Notes: generated by a model from the sequence alone, not told the origin. Positions 34,005 to 42,958 are shown, counted from the first letter of the stretch. The stretch: 64,000 nucleotides of DNA from AWTP1-13 sp963832445 (GCA_963832445.1 CAWHUM010000018.1:204451-268450); one strand, 5' to 3'. Translations and numbers: made by a program.

Positions 34005-35433
34005 TCACGGGGCGGGTGGCGGAGGAGCGCTCGCCGGATGCGGGCTGCCCATCGATACGGGGTCAGGGCCGACCGCAATCGCATCGAGCGCTCCATGGAG
34101 CCGGTAGCTCAGGCCGTCGGCGGCAAAATCGATCTGCGGATCTACACCGAAGTACTCTGCCATGACCTGCTCGAGCACGGTGCTGCCGAAGCCCTTCTGC
34201 GTCCGCGCGGCCACGGGCGGTCCGTCGCGCTCCTGCCAGTGGAACGTGAACTGAGCGGAGCCGTTCGGCTTCGCCACCGTCCACCGGATGATCACCCGTC
34301 CGCCCGGCTTCGACAACGCCCCGTGCTTCACGGCGTTGGTGGCGAGCTCGTGCAGGGCGAGGGCAAAGCTCTGCGCCGCCTGCGGGCTCAGCACGACCGT
34401 CGGGCCGCTCATGAACACCCGGTCGGTGAACGGGTGCACTTCGCTGCGCACCAGCTCCAGCAGGTCGCTGCCCTGCCATTCCCTGCTCGACCAGCAGGGC
34501 GTGCGTCCGCGCCAGCGAATGGAGCCGGTCGAGCACGGCCGTGCGCGCGTCTTCGACGGTGCGCTTGCCGGCAAAGCTCTTGGAGATGACCGCCTGCACC
34601 ACCGCGAAGATGTTCTTGCGTGCGGTGATGCAGCTCGCGGGTCAGCAGCAGCTGCCGCGCCTCGGCCTGCTTGCGCTCGGTGATGTCGCGCGCGATCTTC
34701 GATGCGCCGACGATCCTGCCCAGGGCATTCCTGACCGGCGACACGGTCAGCGAGATTTCGACCAGGCTGCCGTCCTTGCGCTGGCGAACGGTCTCATAGT
34801 GATCGATGCGCTCGCCGCGCCGGATGCGCGCGAGAATTCCAGGTTCCTCGTCGTGGCGCTCCGCCGGAATGAGGACCGTGACCGACTTGCCGATGATCTC
34901 GTCGGCCGTGTAGCCGAACAACCGCTCCGCGCCCTGGTTCCAGCTGGTGATGATGCCGTCGAGGTCTTGCTGACGATCGCGTCGTCGGAAGACTCGACGA
35001 TCGCGGCCAGATGCCGGGCGCCTGCTCGGCGTCCATGCGCTCGGTGAGATCGACCAGCATGTTCACGGCGCCGATGATCTTGCCGGAGGCGTCGCGCAGC
35101 GGCGTCGGATAGGGCATGAACGGCACGCGCGTGCCGTCGGGCCGCTCGGCCACGGCCTCCACGCCTCTGACGGGGCGGCCCGGTCTTCAGGGCGACCGCC
35201 ATGGGGCATTCGTCGTGCGGCAGCGGCGTGCCGTCGGGCCAGTACAGCTTCCAGGAGCCGCACCATTCGCTCTTGCCGATCTCGGGACGGCAGCCCCACA
35301 GGGCGGCGGCGGCTTCGTTGTAGAAGGTGATCCGCCCGCTGGCGTCGGTCGCATAAATGGCTGCCGGCAGCGCGTTGACGAGGTCGCGCCACCAGAGATC
35401 GCGTTGACTTTGCTTCGTCACGGCACTCCCCAT
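34005..35433 (-). pseudogene. PAS-PAS HWE-family sensor histidine kinase (five frameshifts)
   Basis: Pieces in three frames assemble one kinase. The first PAS is DLVNALPAAIYATDASGRIT with WGCRPEIGKSEWCGSWKLYW. The second PAS is RLFGYTADEIIGKSVTVLIP. An HWE phospho-acceptor region follows (LLLTRELHHR, KNIF) and then the N box FALALHELATNAVKHGALSK. Single-base indels are inferred near 35185, 35017, 34968, 34615 and 34490. No in-frame nonsense change is needed, and each join restores a conserved family sequence. It is paralogous to the kinase at 44799-47063. Whether it is dead or mis-sequenced cannot be told here. Confidence 0.8.
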
Positions 35434-35635
35434 GGTACGCGTGGGAGATTGGCACAGGCCGCGGGGTAAGATGTATGCCATTTGCCCGTGCCCGATGTCC
35501 CGCCATGGCAACGTCTTGGCTCGAAATAGGTTGCAAGCGAACTGAACGTAATCGTTGTTCAGTCTGCTTTTCTTCGCAGCGGCGGAGGCTCCTAAGCCCC
35601 GAGCAGCAAAACGTGCCCATTCGGTCGAAGTCTAC

Positions 35636-35661
35636 CGAACTACAAAGGCATACTGTGCGTT
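35636..35661 (+). promoter_or_regulatory. EcfG-like promoter before the AI-2E family transporter
   Basis: CGAAC-N17-CGTT: one mismatch to the -35 consensus and an exact -10. The site ends about 125 bases before the ATG at 35786. Confidence 0.4.
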
Positions 35662-35785
35662 CCGCACTCATGGCATCTCGAGCCGGGCGGCATCGGACAC
35701 GTGTTGGGGCGGGCCACGCTGCGATCGCCAGCGGCGAGCGGCGGCTGTCCCTTCGAGGACGCGTCCCCACGCCGGGTCCGGCGCC

Positions 35786-36946
35786 ATGACGAACACGACG
35801 CATACCGTCCCTGAGGGCCAACCCAAGGCCAGGGAGAAGCCGAAGTGGGAGCCCTCCGGCGACGTCCTGTCGCCCAACAGCGGTACGGCAGCCGCAGCAC
35901 CTGGCGCCCATGACCCCTGGGCACGGGCGAGCCATATCTCCCTGGTCGGCCTGTTCGTGATCGCCCTCCTGTGGTGCGCCTATGTAGCCCAGCCGGTCAT
36001 CATGCCGGTGCTGCTCGCCTGGGTCATTGCAACGGTCGTTCTTCCGGTCGTGCGATGGATGGAAGAGCGCGGGGTCTCTCGCGTCGTGGCGGCCATCCTG
36101 GTGGCTTTCGCTCTGCTGCTGGTGATAGTGAGCCTGCTCGCGCTGCTGTCGACACCGCTCACGTTCTGGCTGGGCCGAGCCAACGAGCTCGGGCAGCTCA
36201 TCAGGGCGAAGCTGCAGTCGATGAACCAGCCGCTCGCCATCCTCGACGACATCAGGAAGGCCCTGAACACGATCGGCGCCGACGGCGGCCCGTCGCTGAA
36301 GGTGGAGCAGTCGTCGGCAACTGTGGTCACTACCATCTTCTCGGTCCTAACGCCGGCTGTTAGCCAGTTCATCCTCGTCATGGGGGCGCTGATCTTCTAT
36401 CTCGTCTACCAGACGAGGCTGCGCAGCACGGTGGTGTACCTGTTCTCGGATCGCGAGACGCGGCTGACCGCCTTGCGCATCCTCAGCAACATAGACGAGA
36501 ACATGACGCGCTACTTCGGCGCGTTCACGGTCGTGAACGTTTGCCTAGGCGCGGTGACTGTGTTGCTCACCTGGGCTGTGGGGCTGCCGAATCCGCTGTT
36601 GTGGGGCGTGCTTGCCGCCGTCTTCAACTACGTCCCCTACATCGGCCCTGCCATCGTGGTCGCTACATTGGCCGTGGTGGGCCTCATCACCTTCCCGACG
36701 CTGGCCGAGGCGGTCGTCGCGCCGCTGATCTACGTTGCCATCATCACCGTCGAGGGGCATTTCCTCACGCCCGCTTTGATGGGCCGGCAGCTCGAGCTCA
36801 ATCCCTTCGCCGTCTTCCTGGCGATCGCGTTCTGCACCTGGCTGTGGGGGCCGGTCGGCGCCTTCGTGGCCGTGCCCCTGCTCATGGCCCTGACCGTGAC
36901 AATCGGCCACGTGTTCGCGGAGGAGAAACCGCAGCTGCCGCAATGA
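35786..36946 (+). CDS. AI-2E family transporter (PerM/TqsA-like)
   Basis: The 386-residue protein has a Pro-rich N-terminus and about eight membrane helices, with the family motifs VNVCLGAVTVLLTWAVGLPN, WGVLAAVFNYVPYIGPAIVV and VEGHFLTPALMGRQLELNPF. The family includes exporters of AI-2, sodium and other small solutes, and the substrate here is unknown. The ATG at 35786 is favoured over longer in-frame extensions with low-quality sequence. Confidence 0.85.
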   Translation: MTNTTHTVPEGQPKAREKPKWEPSGDVLSPNSGTAAAAPGAHDPWARASHISLVGLFVIALLWCAYVAQPVIMPVLLAWVIATVVLPVVRWMEERGVSRVVAAILVAFALLLVIVSLLALLSTPLTFWLGRANELGQLIRAKLQSMNQPLAILDDIRKALNTIGADGGPSLKVEQSSATVVTTIFSVLTPAVSQFILVMGALIFYLVYQTRLRSTVVYLFSDRETRLTALRILSNIDENMTRYFGAFTVVNVCLGAVTVLLTWAVGLPNPLLWGVLAAVFNYVPYIGPAIVVATLAVVGLITFPTLAEAVVAPLIYVAIITVEGHFLTPALMGRQLELNPFAVFLAIAFCTWLWGPVGAFVAVPLLMALTVTIGHVFAEEKPQLPQ

Positions 36947-36968
36947 ACCAACACACTCGGCGCGCGTT
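36944..36968 (+). promoter_or_regulatory. EcfG-like promoter before the DUF883-type gene
   Basis: TGAAC-N16-CGTT: one mismatch in the -35 and an exact -10, ending 40 bases before the ATG at 37008. It overlaps the end of the transporter gene. Confidence 0.45.
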
Positions 36969-37007
36969 AAGCCATTGGATCAGCTCCAACTTTGCGAGGA
37001 CTGCGGA

Positions 37008-37307
37008 ATGGCACAGAGCACCCAGTATCAAGGCTCGAGGTCCGGCTCCGACTTCAAGGAGAAGGCAACCGACACGTTCGAGAAGCTCGCCGAGCAGGCG
37101 ACCGATCAGGTCGGCCGGGTCGCAGGCACGGTCGAAGGCGTAGCCAGCAAGGTCGCCGAGCAGGGCCGCGAAGCCGGCCAGCAGGTGCAGGAGGTGGCCG
37201 GCAACATCAAGGGCGCGGTCGACAAGTCGGTCAAGGACCAGCCGATGGCGACACTGGCGGTTGCCGCCATGGTCGGCTTCGTGCTCGGCGCGCTGTGGAA
37301 GTCGTAG
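37008..37307 (+). CDS. DUF883/ElaB-YqjD-like membrane-anchored helical protein
   Basis: The 99-residue protein is a long amphipathic helix (EKLAEQATDQVGRVAGTVEG, VASKVAEQGREAGQQVQEVA) ending in one membrane segment (PMATLAVAAMVGFVLGALWK). This matches DUF883-type proteins, which tether ribosomes to membranes in stationary-phase E. coli (YqjD, ElaB). The ATG at 37008 starts MAQSTQYQG. Confidence 0.75.
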   Translation: MAQSTQYQGSRSGSDFKEKATDTFEKLAEQATDQVGRVAGTVEGVASKVAEQGREAGQQVQEVAGNIKGAVDKSVKDQPMATLAVAAMVGFVLGALWKS

Positions 37308-37342
37308 AGCCTGCGCTGACAAGGTCACGGAAAGGCACGCCC

Positions 37343-37914
37343 GTGTTTCGCACTCTGATCAACGATGCCAAGTCGGCGGCAGTCTCGGTGGTCGCCAAGT
37401 ATGCCGTGCGCGCATCGGTGGCGGTGCCCTTCCTGGTCGCGGCGGGCTTCGGCACGGCGGCCCTGACGCTGGTGCTGGTGGAACGCTTCGGCTGCGCTCA
37501 CGGCTTACGGCATCATGGGCGGCGGCTTTGCAGTGCTCGGTCTGCGTCGCCGCCCTCGCCGTCACCGTGAAGGAGCAGGAGGAGGAGGTCGCAGACGCCG
37601 CGGCCGAGCAGAGCGATACCGCGGAGGTCGCCACCGACGCGGCGGCGCAGGCCGCCGTGCAGCTGCCGCTGGCGCTGCTCGGCACGCTGCTGACGACCCC
37701 GCTGGGTCCGGGAACGGCGCTGGGCGGCGCCAAGATGATCGGGCGCAATCTGCCGCTGGTGGTGCTGCTCGCGCTGGTGGCCTTCCTGTTCTGGCCCGCC
37801 GAAGCGGCCGGCGCGGATGAGACATCGCCGGCCGAGGACCCGGCCGCCCCTCCCGAGCCCGACGCGGAGCAATGGCAGCTGCGCAACGGCATGGACCGGC
37901 ACACTGCGGCGTGA
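37343..37914 (+). pseudogene. phage-holin-superfamily-like membrane protein (two frameshifts)
   Basis: From a GTG at 37343 the protein reads FRTLINDAKSAAVSVVAKYA and RASVAVPFLVAAGFGTAALT, then GIMGGGFAVLGL, then AALAVTVKEQEEEVAD and a hydrophobic LPLVVLLALVAFLFWP. The parts lie in three frames, joined by single extra bases near 37498 and 37543. The arrangement (two hydrophobic hairpins and an acidic mid-section) is common for holin-like proteins next to DUF883 genes in rhizobia. The function is unknown. Confidence 0.6.
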
Positions 37915-37935
37915 ACCGGCCTCGAGGTCGACGGT

Positions 37936-38367
37936 ATGGACGAGCCCCGCAAGCGCTACAGCTTCAGCGAGATCGCTCGGCAAAGCGCGGACGCGCTCGG
38001 GAGCGCGTGGGGCTTCGCAGCCGCGTGCGCGCTGGTGCTGACATGGGCCGTGGCCGGCCCGATCTTTCAATTCTCGGATGCCTGGCAGCTCATCATCAAC
38101 ACCGGCACCACCATAGCCACGTTCCTGATGGTGTTCCTGATCCAGAACACGCAGAACCGCGATGCGCGTGCGCTGCATCTGAAGCTCGATGAGCTGATCC
38201 GCAGCAAGCGCGACGCCCGCAACCGCCTTATCGATCTGGAAGACTGCACCGATCAGGAACTCGACGCGCTCAAGCGCGAGTTCGAGGCCCTGCGCAACGG
38301 CGCCACGCGTGCGCCGCGCAAGCATACCGCACGCGTGGCGAAGGATGGGACGAGCGGCGGGAACTGA
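37936..38367 (+). CDS. low affinity iron permease family protein
   Basis: The 143-residue protein has two membrane helices (WGFAAACALVLTWAVAGPIF, TGTTIATFLMVFLIQNTQNR) followed by DARALHLKLDELIRSKRDAR, the signature of the low affinity iron permease (Fet4-like) family. Bacterial members are not proven iron transporters. It lies in a run of stress-type genes on the plus strand. Confidence 0.85.
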   Translation: MDEPRKRYSFSEIARQSADALGSAWGFAAACALVLTWAVAGPIFQFSDAWQLIINTGTTIATFLMVFLIQNTQNRDARALHLKLDELIRSKRDARNRLIDLEDCTDQELDALKREFEALRNGATRAPRKHTARVAKDGTSGGN

Positions 38368-38417
38368 CCGGCATCGTCGGGGTTGCATGCTCAGCTGGAC
38401 CCAAGCAGGAGCGCCGA

Positions 38418-38723
38418 ATGGCCAGAGGATCGAAAGCGAAATACACCGACAAGCAGAAGCGCAAGGCCGAGCACATCGAGGACGGCTACGAGCGGCGAGG
38501 CGTTCCGCGAAAGGAAGCCGAGCGCCGAGCCTGGGCCACGGTCAATGCGGAAACCGGCGGTGGCAAGAAGAGCGGTTCCGGCCGGGGCAAGCCCGAAAAC
38601 AGGAGGTCCTCGCGCCAGGGCGGGCGTGTTGGCGGCCTGGCTGCGGCGGGACGGCCGGCGTCGGCTCGCTCGGCTTCCGCGCGCAAGGCTGCCGCAACCC
38701 GCAAGCGCCACGCTTCGCGCTAG
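38418..38723 (+). CDS. basic protein of the plasmid-stabilisation type
   Basis: The 101-residue, very basic protein begins ARGSKAKYTDKQKRKAEHIE and contains GVPRKEAERRAWATVNAETG. Its Ala/Arg/Ser-rich tail resembles histone H1-like sequences. Proteins of this kind are often labelled plasmid stabilisation protein, but no activity is established. An AGGAGCG ribosome site precedes the ATG. Confidence 0.65.
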   Translation: MARGSKAKYTDKQKRKAEHIEDGYERRGVPRKEAERRAWATVNAETGGGKKSGSGRGKPENRRSSRQGGRVGGLAAAGRPASARSASARKAAATRKRHASR

Positions 38724-38791
38724 GCGTCGAAAGCCCGAACAGAAAAAAGGCGGGAGCCTTGGCCCTCGCCTCTCTATCCGCCGGGACGATG

Positions 38792-39412
38792 CTACTTGCG
38801 CATGTCCTCGATTGTCTTGCCGGCCTTGTCGCCCAGCTCGCGCGCCTTGTCCGCAGCTTTCTGGCCCATCTCGGCCGCCGTCTCCTTGGCTCGCATGTAG
38901 GCCGTCTTTTCGGTTGCCTTGAACTCGGGCGCCGTTTGCAGGCGCTCCTTCGACAGCGGCACGGTGACGACCCGCTTGCCGTTGGCGTCGGCCGTGAACG
39001 ACAGCGAGCTGGACGGAACGGCGACATTCTTCTCGCCCAGCCCGAGGAACCCGCCGACTCCGATCACCACGGTGGCGACGCGGCCGCTCTTGTCGAACAA
39101 CAGATCGTTGATATCGCGGATGGTCTCACCAGCGACCACGCGGTCGTGCTCGCAACTGACGACGGATTGCTGCGATTGGGGACCCCGCAGGTTTCGAGTT
39201 ACCGCGGGGTTCTTTACCGCGAGCTTGGAAAAGTTGATCCAGGACAGAGCAGTCGCAGTGTCACCGCGCCGTTCGCCTGCTGGGTTGGTGACACCCAAGG
39301 GACCATCCGTAATCTTCTGCGCGGGAATACCTAAGCGCCGGACTCCCGGAACGTAGCTGGCGATCTGTGGCACATCCTGCGGGACGAGTGAGAAGCGCTC
39401 CTCATCCGTCAT
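38792..39412 (-). CDS. chimeric ORF: GH3 beta-glucosidase-like N-terminus joined to a PRC-barrel domain
   Basis: Residues 1 to about 58 (MTDEERFSLV, YVPGVRRLGIPAQKITDGPL, GVTNPAGERRGDTATAL) resemble the N-terminus of glycoside hydrolase family 3 enzymes. From about residue 90 a PRC-barrel follows: AGETIRDINDLLFDKSGRVA, then TVVIGVGGFLGLGEKNVAVP, and a charged helical tail. The first strand of the barrel seems lost. The GH3 catalytic residues are absent. This looks like two gene fragments joined in frame, so expression of a functional product is uncertain. No EcfG promoter is seen ahead of it. Confidence 0.55.
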   Translation of the reverse strand: MTDEERFSLVPQDVPQIASYVPGVRRLGIPAQKITDGPLGVTNPAGERRGDTATALSWINFSKLAVKNPAVTRNLRGPQSQQSVVSCEHDRVVAGETIRDINDLLFDKSGRVATVVIGVGGFLGLGEKNVAVPSSSLSFTADANGKRVVTVPLSKERLQTAPEFKATEKTAYMRAKETAAEMGQKAADKARELGDKAGKTIEDMRK

Positions 39413-39452
39413 GCGTCGCCTCTGATTTCATCACAAGCAGGCAATGTTCGTC

Positions 39453-40523
39453 CTAGTTCTTGTTTTTCTTGGCGCGATTTGTGAATTTGGCGTTGCCTAG
39501 TCCCGTGCCAATGGTGAGCACGCCCCAATGGTCGTGTTGTTGCATAAACGGAAGTTGGCTCAAGCCCTGCACCACCGCATCGTTATGCATGACCACAACG
39601 GTTTCGTGTTCTCCGATGCTTGGAATTTTGTCTCGAATATAGCGAGGAAGGTTGAACCGGCTACTCTCCCAGTTGCCTGGAAGGTTCTGGGCTCCGCGCT
39701 CGATGAAACCATCGGTGTCGATGACACCGGGGCACCCGATACCGACGAGGGGCGCTAGCGCGATGCCGCCTTTTCTCGCATCTCTTGTGAGAGCTTCCAG
39801 CATCTCCACCAAGCGGTCCACCGCATCATCGCGCTTCACGTCGTCGTCGCCGTGCCTCCATAGATCGGATTGCAGCAGGGCGGCTTTCGACAGATCCTTG
39901 GCTTTCGCCTGATTGAGATGGACGACACCGGCGCGAATGTTGGTGCCTCCGACATCCACGGCAAGAATCGCTTCATAGCCATCCAGCATCCATGCGGGTA
40001 GCAGATGCGCCGCGCCAAGCAGCCCTGCCTCGTCGGGCTCATGGCGGATGAGTTCTAAGTCGACGGCAACGCCGTCGGCCTTCAGGATTACCGCACTTCG
40101 GCCGATGGCGAGCTCACCGACCCGGCTGGCTCGAAAACCGCCGCCGATGACGATGCCGGCGGTATTGCGCCAGGTCTTGGTCCTCAGGAATCGACGGATC
40201 ACCTTAGCAAGTTGCTGTGCGAACTCCTCGACGGCACTTTGCACAACTCCTGCGGCTTCGGGGGGGCCCTTCACAAGCAGTGCATCGAGCTTCTTCTTCG
40301 ATATCTCGTCGGTTGGCTTGTCGCCAAACGGGTCTTCACCGAGCTCGCGCAGAGGCTGTCGCCATTTGTCCAGAAGTTCCCAGAAGGCGCCTCTACTGGC
40401 CTTGTCACCGATGAAACCATCCTCGTCCTCCACCTCGAGGTTATAACTGTCGACCTGAACGCTCGGCAGCATTGACGCGCCGTGGGTCGGAAGGGTCGCC
40501 TGTTCGGGGTCTTTGGCCATCAT
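39453..40523 (-). CDS. ROK family protein with circularly permuted motif order
   Basis: The 356-residue protein carries ROK/actin-like motifs in unusual order. The normally C-terminal parts come first: AGIVIGGGFRASRVGELAIG and PDEAGLLGAAHLL, near residues 120-175. Then come the phosphate-1 motif AILAVDVGGTNIRAGVVHLN (about 185), LVGIGCPGVIDTDGFIERG, and finally GVLTIGTGLGNAKFTN at the C-terminus. The HxCxCGxxGC zinc motif of ROK sugar kinases is absent. The fold should close, but kinase activity is unproven. Confidence 0.75.
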   Translation of the reverse strand: MMAKDPEQATLPTHGASMLPSVQVDSYNLEVEDEDGFIGDKASRGAFWELLDKWRQPLRELGEDPFGDKPTDEISKKKLDALLVKGPPEAAGVVQSAVEEFAQQLAKVIRRFLRTKTWRNTAGIVIGGGFRASRVGELAIGRSAVILKADGVAVDLELIRHEPDEAGLLGAAHLLPAWMLDGYEAILAVDVGGTNIRAGVVHLNQAKAKDLSKAALLQSDLWRHGDDDVKRDDAVDRLVEMLEALTRDARKGGIALAPLVGIGCPGVIDTDGFIERGAQNLPGNWESSRFNLPRYIRDKIPSIGEHETVVVMHNDAVVQGLSQLPFMQQHDHWGVLTIGTGLGNAKFTNRAKKNKN

Positions 40524-40562
40524 CCGTCGACCAACTTGCAGAGGGCAACGGCGTCGCTGGCG

Positions 40563-40865
40563 CTAGCGCCAGCCGCGGGGAACAAGACTGTCCCTGGTCG
40601 GAAGCTCCGGCAAGCGGGCGCGCCACGCGTCCAACCTGGATTGCGGGCGCTGCCGTCCCACCATCCACAGTGCGCCGACGGCGAACGCCAGTCCGGCCGC
40701 GATGGTCAGCGCCGTGTAGGGGCGTGCCTTGACGACAGTGACGACCTCGCCCGCCAGATCGAGAGACCGCTCGCTCAGAGCTTGCGCCGTTCCCGACAGC
40801 GTGCCCACCGTGTCGCAGTCGTCCATTCCCGGCCCGCGATGAGCGGATTCTGGTGCATGAGACAT
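40563..40865 (-). CDS. DUF883-like single-pass membrane protein
   Basis: The 100-residue protein has a helical N-terminal half (AQALSERSLDLAGEVVTVVK), ARPYTALTIAAGLAFAVGAL as membrane anchor, and a basic tail (RLDAWRARLPELPTR). It is the second DUF883-like gene in the block. An EcfG-like promoter stands at 40918-40942. The ATG at 40826 is an alternative start. Confidence 0.65.
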   Translation of the reverse strand: MSHAPESAHRGPGMDDCDTVGTLSGTAQALSERSLDLAGEVVTVVKARPYTALTIAAGLAFAVGALWMVGRQRPQSRLDAWRARLPELPTRDSLVPRGWR

Positions 40866-40917
40866 CAGTGCATCTTTCGTATTGGAGGCGAGTGCCGCCC
40901 CGACGGCCTATCACGTC

Positions 40918-40942
40918 AACCCCGCCAAGGCCCAGGCGTTCC
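40918..40942 (-). promoter_or_regulatory. EcfG-like promoter before the second DUF883-like gene
   Basis: On the minus strand GGAAC-N16-GGTT, with an exact -35 and one change at the first -10 base. It ends 53 bases before the ATG at 40865. Confidence 0.45.
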
Positions 40943-41089
40943 GCTCAAGGTCCGAGAGAGCAGCGCGCTGGCGGCAGGATCGCTCGAGGTCGCGGCACCA
41001 CAGTTGTGTCCACTCGAGAATGACTTGCGATTGTGACGCGCACCGCGAGTCAAGAGCTTCAGTTACGGAGTCGCATGATCCACGGCTCG

Positions 41090-41572
41090 TCAAGCGGACG
41101 GCTTGTTGATTGTGGTCACGGCGATATGCGTCAGCTTGTGGTTCGCCGCTTTCTCCTGATCCAGGATCTGCGAAAGCAGATCGTGCGCCTCACTTTCGCC
41201 AAGAGCCTTCGCCCATTCCCGCAACGTACCGTATCTGGCGATCTCGTAGTGTTCCACGGCCTGGCAGCAACCGATGATGACTGCGTGTTTGGCGGTCGCG
41301 CCGCCGGCCTCCTCGATTGCGCCCTCCGTCTCTCTGATCAACCCTTCGATGGCATCGCATTTCTCACCACCCGGCTTCTTGCCGATCGACTTGAAGACGG
41401 CGTCGAGGGTCTTGATCTGGCCCTTGGTTTCGGTGAGGTGGTATTTCAATGCAGTCTTGAGCTCTCGGTTGCTGACAGCCTCGATTACCTTCGGAAGGGC
41501 CTTTGTGATGGCGTGCTCGGCGTAGTAGACGTCATGCAGCGTGTGCTCGAAGGCGTCAGCGAGGTTCTTCAT
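41090..41572 (-). CDS. YciE/YciF-type ferritin-like protein (DUF892)
   Basis: The 160-residue protein is a four-helix bundle of the DUF892 family: FEHTLHDVYYAEHAITKALP, LKYHLTETKGQIKTLDAVF, GCCQAVEHYEIARYGTL and LLSQILDQEKAANHKLTHI. Conserved Glu/His pairs suggest a di-metal site. YciE and YciF in enterobacteria are stress-induced. It follows a tiny membrane-peptide gene in the same direction. Confidence 0.88.
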   Translation of the reverse strand: MKNLADAFEHTLHDVYYAEHAITKALPKVIEAVSNRELKTALKYHLTETKGQIKTLDAVFKSIGKKPGGEKCDAIEGLIRETEGAIEEAGGATAKHAVIIGCCQAVEHYEIARYGTLREWAKALGESEAHDLLSQILDQEKAANHKLTHIAVTTINKPSA

Positions 41573-41626
41573 TTTGGCTTCTCCATTTCGTGCAGATCGC
41601 GCGGTCGGCCATCAACCAGCCTTCTG

Positions 41627-41710
41627 CTAGTTGAGAGCACCGACCAGGTGCAGGAGAACGATCACGATGATCGGCACGCCCGCGAGCCACAATATCAAGT
41701 CCCTGAACAT
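41627..41710 (-). CDS. 27-residue single-helix membrane peptide
   Basis: The frame reads MFRDLILWLAGVPIIVIVLL and ends HLVGALN. It follows an AGGAGAGGAGACG ribosome site. The pattern LILWLAGVPI is similar to the peptide at 31679-31765. It sits between a membrane-protein gene and the ferritin-like gene, in one apparent operon. Confidence 0.6.
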   Translation of the reverse strand: MFRDLILWLAGVPIIVIVLLHLVGALN

Positions 41711-41722
41711 CGTCTCCTCTCC

Positions 41723-42637
41723 TCAGGTTGACCTGGCGCCGTAGCGGCGGTTGCCGAATTCGAACCGCGCCGGAACAGCGTTGTCCCGGTGCTGCCCGCC
41801 CTTGAGCGCGGCCCACCAAGCGGCGCCGAACGACACGATGAGGCTGATGGCCGTGACTAGACCGGTCAGAATTGCTGCCCGCCTAGCCTTGTCGGCCGCC
41901 TCGCGAGCTGCATTGAACGCAGCATTTACCCGCGCCTCGGCCTCTTGCTGCGACAGCCCGGTGTGCTGGGAGACAAGCTGGGCCAGGTAGCTGCTGTCGT
42001 CGTTGGAGACGCTGCCGCTCGCAACCGATCTCGCCAGGATGCGGCCAATGGTGGGGCGGGTCGCATCAGGAGAGGCCGCTGCGCCTGCTCTGGGCGCTGC
42101 AGGCGCGCCGGCCGCGGCCGGCTGTTGAGCCGCAGGTCGCAACAGGGTGTCGAGCACTGCGTCTAAGGGATTGGTCGTGGAGGACACGGCCGAGACGGCC
42201 GCCTTGCCTGCCACCTCGGCGCCTGTCCGAGCTACCGCTCCGGCCGTCGCCATGAAGAGCGCGGCACCGATCACGATGCCGAGGGCCCAGACCAGGCCGC
42301 CGTGTAGGCCGTCGCGGAACTCGGCCTCGGACTGTGGGGTCTCGGCCCAGCGAGTGCGCATGCGGCCGGCGATGTAGCCGCCAGCCAGGAACGCGCCGAT
42401 CTGCTGGGCGAGGACCCAGAAGATGGCAAGCGAGGCGATCACTTTTCCGGAGAAACCGACGTTGGGCCACGGCGAGGTGGCGGATAGGCCGATAGCGGCA
42501 CCGAAGGTCAGCAGCACAAAGGAAAGCGCCGCTGCCAGCAGCGCTCCCGCAACGATGGGTCCCCATTCGACGAACGCGGGCGCGGCCGCCTCGCCGGCGG
42601 GTCGTGTAGCGACAGGGGCGGGGCCGACGTGTGTCAT
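41723..42637 (-). CDS. hypothetical multi-pass membrane protein
   Basis: The 304-residue protein from the ATG at 42637 has helices at WGPIVAGALLAAALSFVLLT, IASLAIFWVLAQQIGAFLAG, HGGLVWALGIVIGAALFMAT and AAILTGLVTAISLIVSFGAA, with an Ala/Pro-rich loop between the third and last. The type recurs in rhizobial stress loci, but the function is unknown. It follows a 24-residue peptide gene and an exact EcfG promoter. Confidence 0.7.
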   Translation of the reverse strand: MTHVGPAPVATRPAGEAAAPAFVEWGPIVAGALLAAALSFVLLTFGAAIGLSATSPWPNVGFSGKVIASLAIFWVLAQQIGAFLAGGYIAGRMRTRWAETPQSEAEFRDGLHGGLVWALGIVIGAALFMATAGAVARTGAEVAGKAAVSAVSSTTNPLDAVLDTLLRPAAQQPAAAGAPAAPRAGAAASPDATRPTIGRILARSVASGSVSNDDSSYLAQLVSQHTGLSQQEAEARVNAAFNAAREAADKARRAAILTGLVTAISLIVSFGAAWWAALKGGQHRDNAVPARFEFGNRRYGARST

Positions 42638-42661
42638 TGGCGTCTCCATATTTCGACTCGT

Positions 42662-42736
42662 TCAGCGAAGCCCCAGGGCGCTGAGGATGAACATCACGAT
42701 CACGATGAGGCCGACGAGGTAGATGATGCTGTCCAT
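42662..42736 (-). CDS. 24-residue membrane peptide
   Basis: The frame MDSIIYLVGLIVIVMFILSA ends LGLR. It has a GGAGCG ribosome site 7 bases before the ATG and lies 24 bases before the membrane-protein gene. It is the first gene after the exact EcfG promoter at 42810-42834, which supports it being real. Confidence 0.6.
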   Translation of the reverse strand: MDSIIYLVGLIVIVMFILSALGLR

Positions 42737-42809
42737 GTGTCAGCGCTCCGATCCAGTGGACGCGCGTCATACCCGATGACGATGCGTTGCAGGGTTAGTC
42801 TGCACAGTG

Positions 42810-42834
42810 AACGCGCTACCCTTTGCACCGTTCC
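42810..42834 (-). promoter_or_regulatory. EcfG-type general-stress promoter, minus strand
   Basis: On the minus strand GGAAC-N16-CGTT, an exact consensus match. It ends 74 bases before the 24-residue peptide gene and would drive the run of minus-strand genes down to 41090. Confidence 0.75.
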
Positions 42835-42958
42835 CAGGTGTCGACCCGAGAAGGGTTGGGTATTTGTCCTGAGTGGCGCTGTCGGCGCTACTGATGGCCT
42901 GAGGGTTGTCAAGCGGTGGCCAACGACAGTCGGAGTAGAAGGTCCCGCGGCCACTTTA

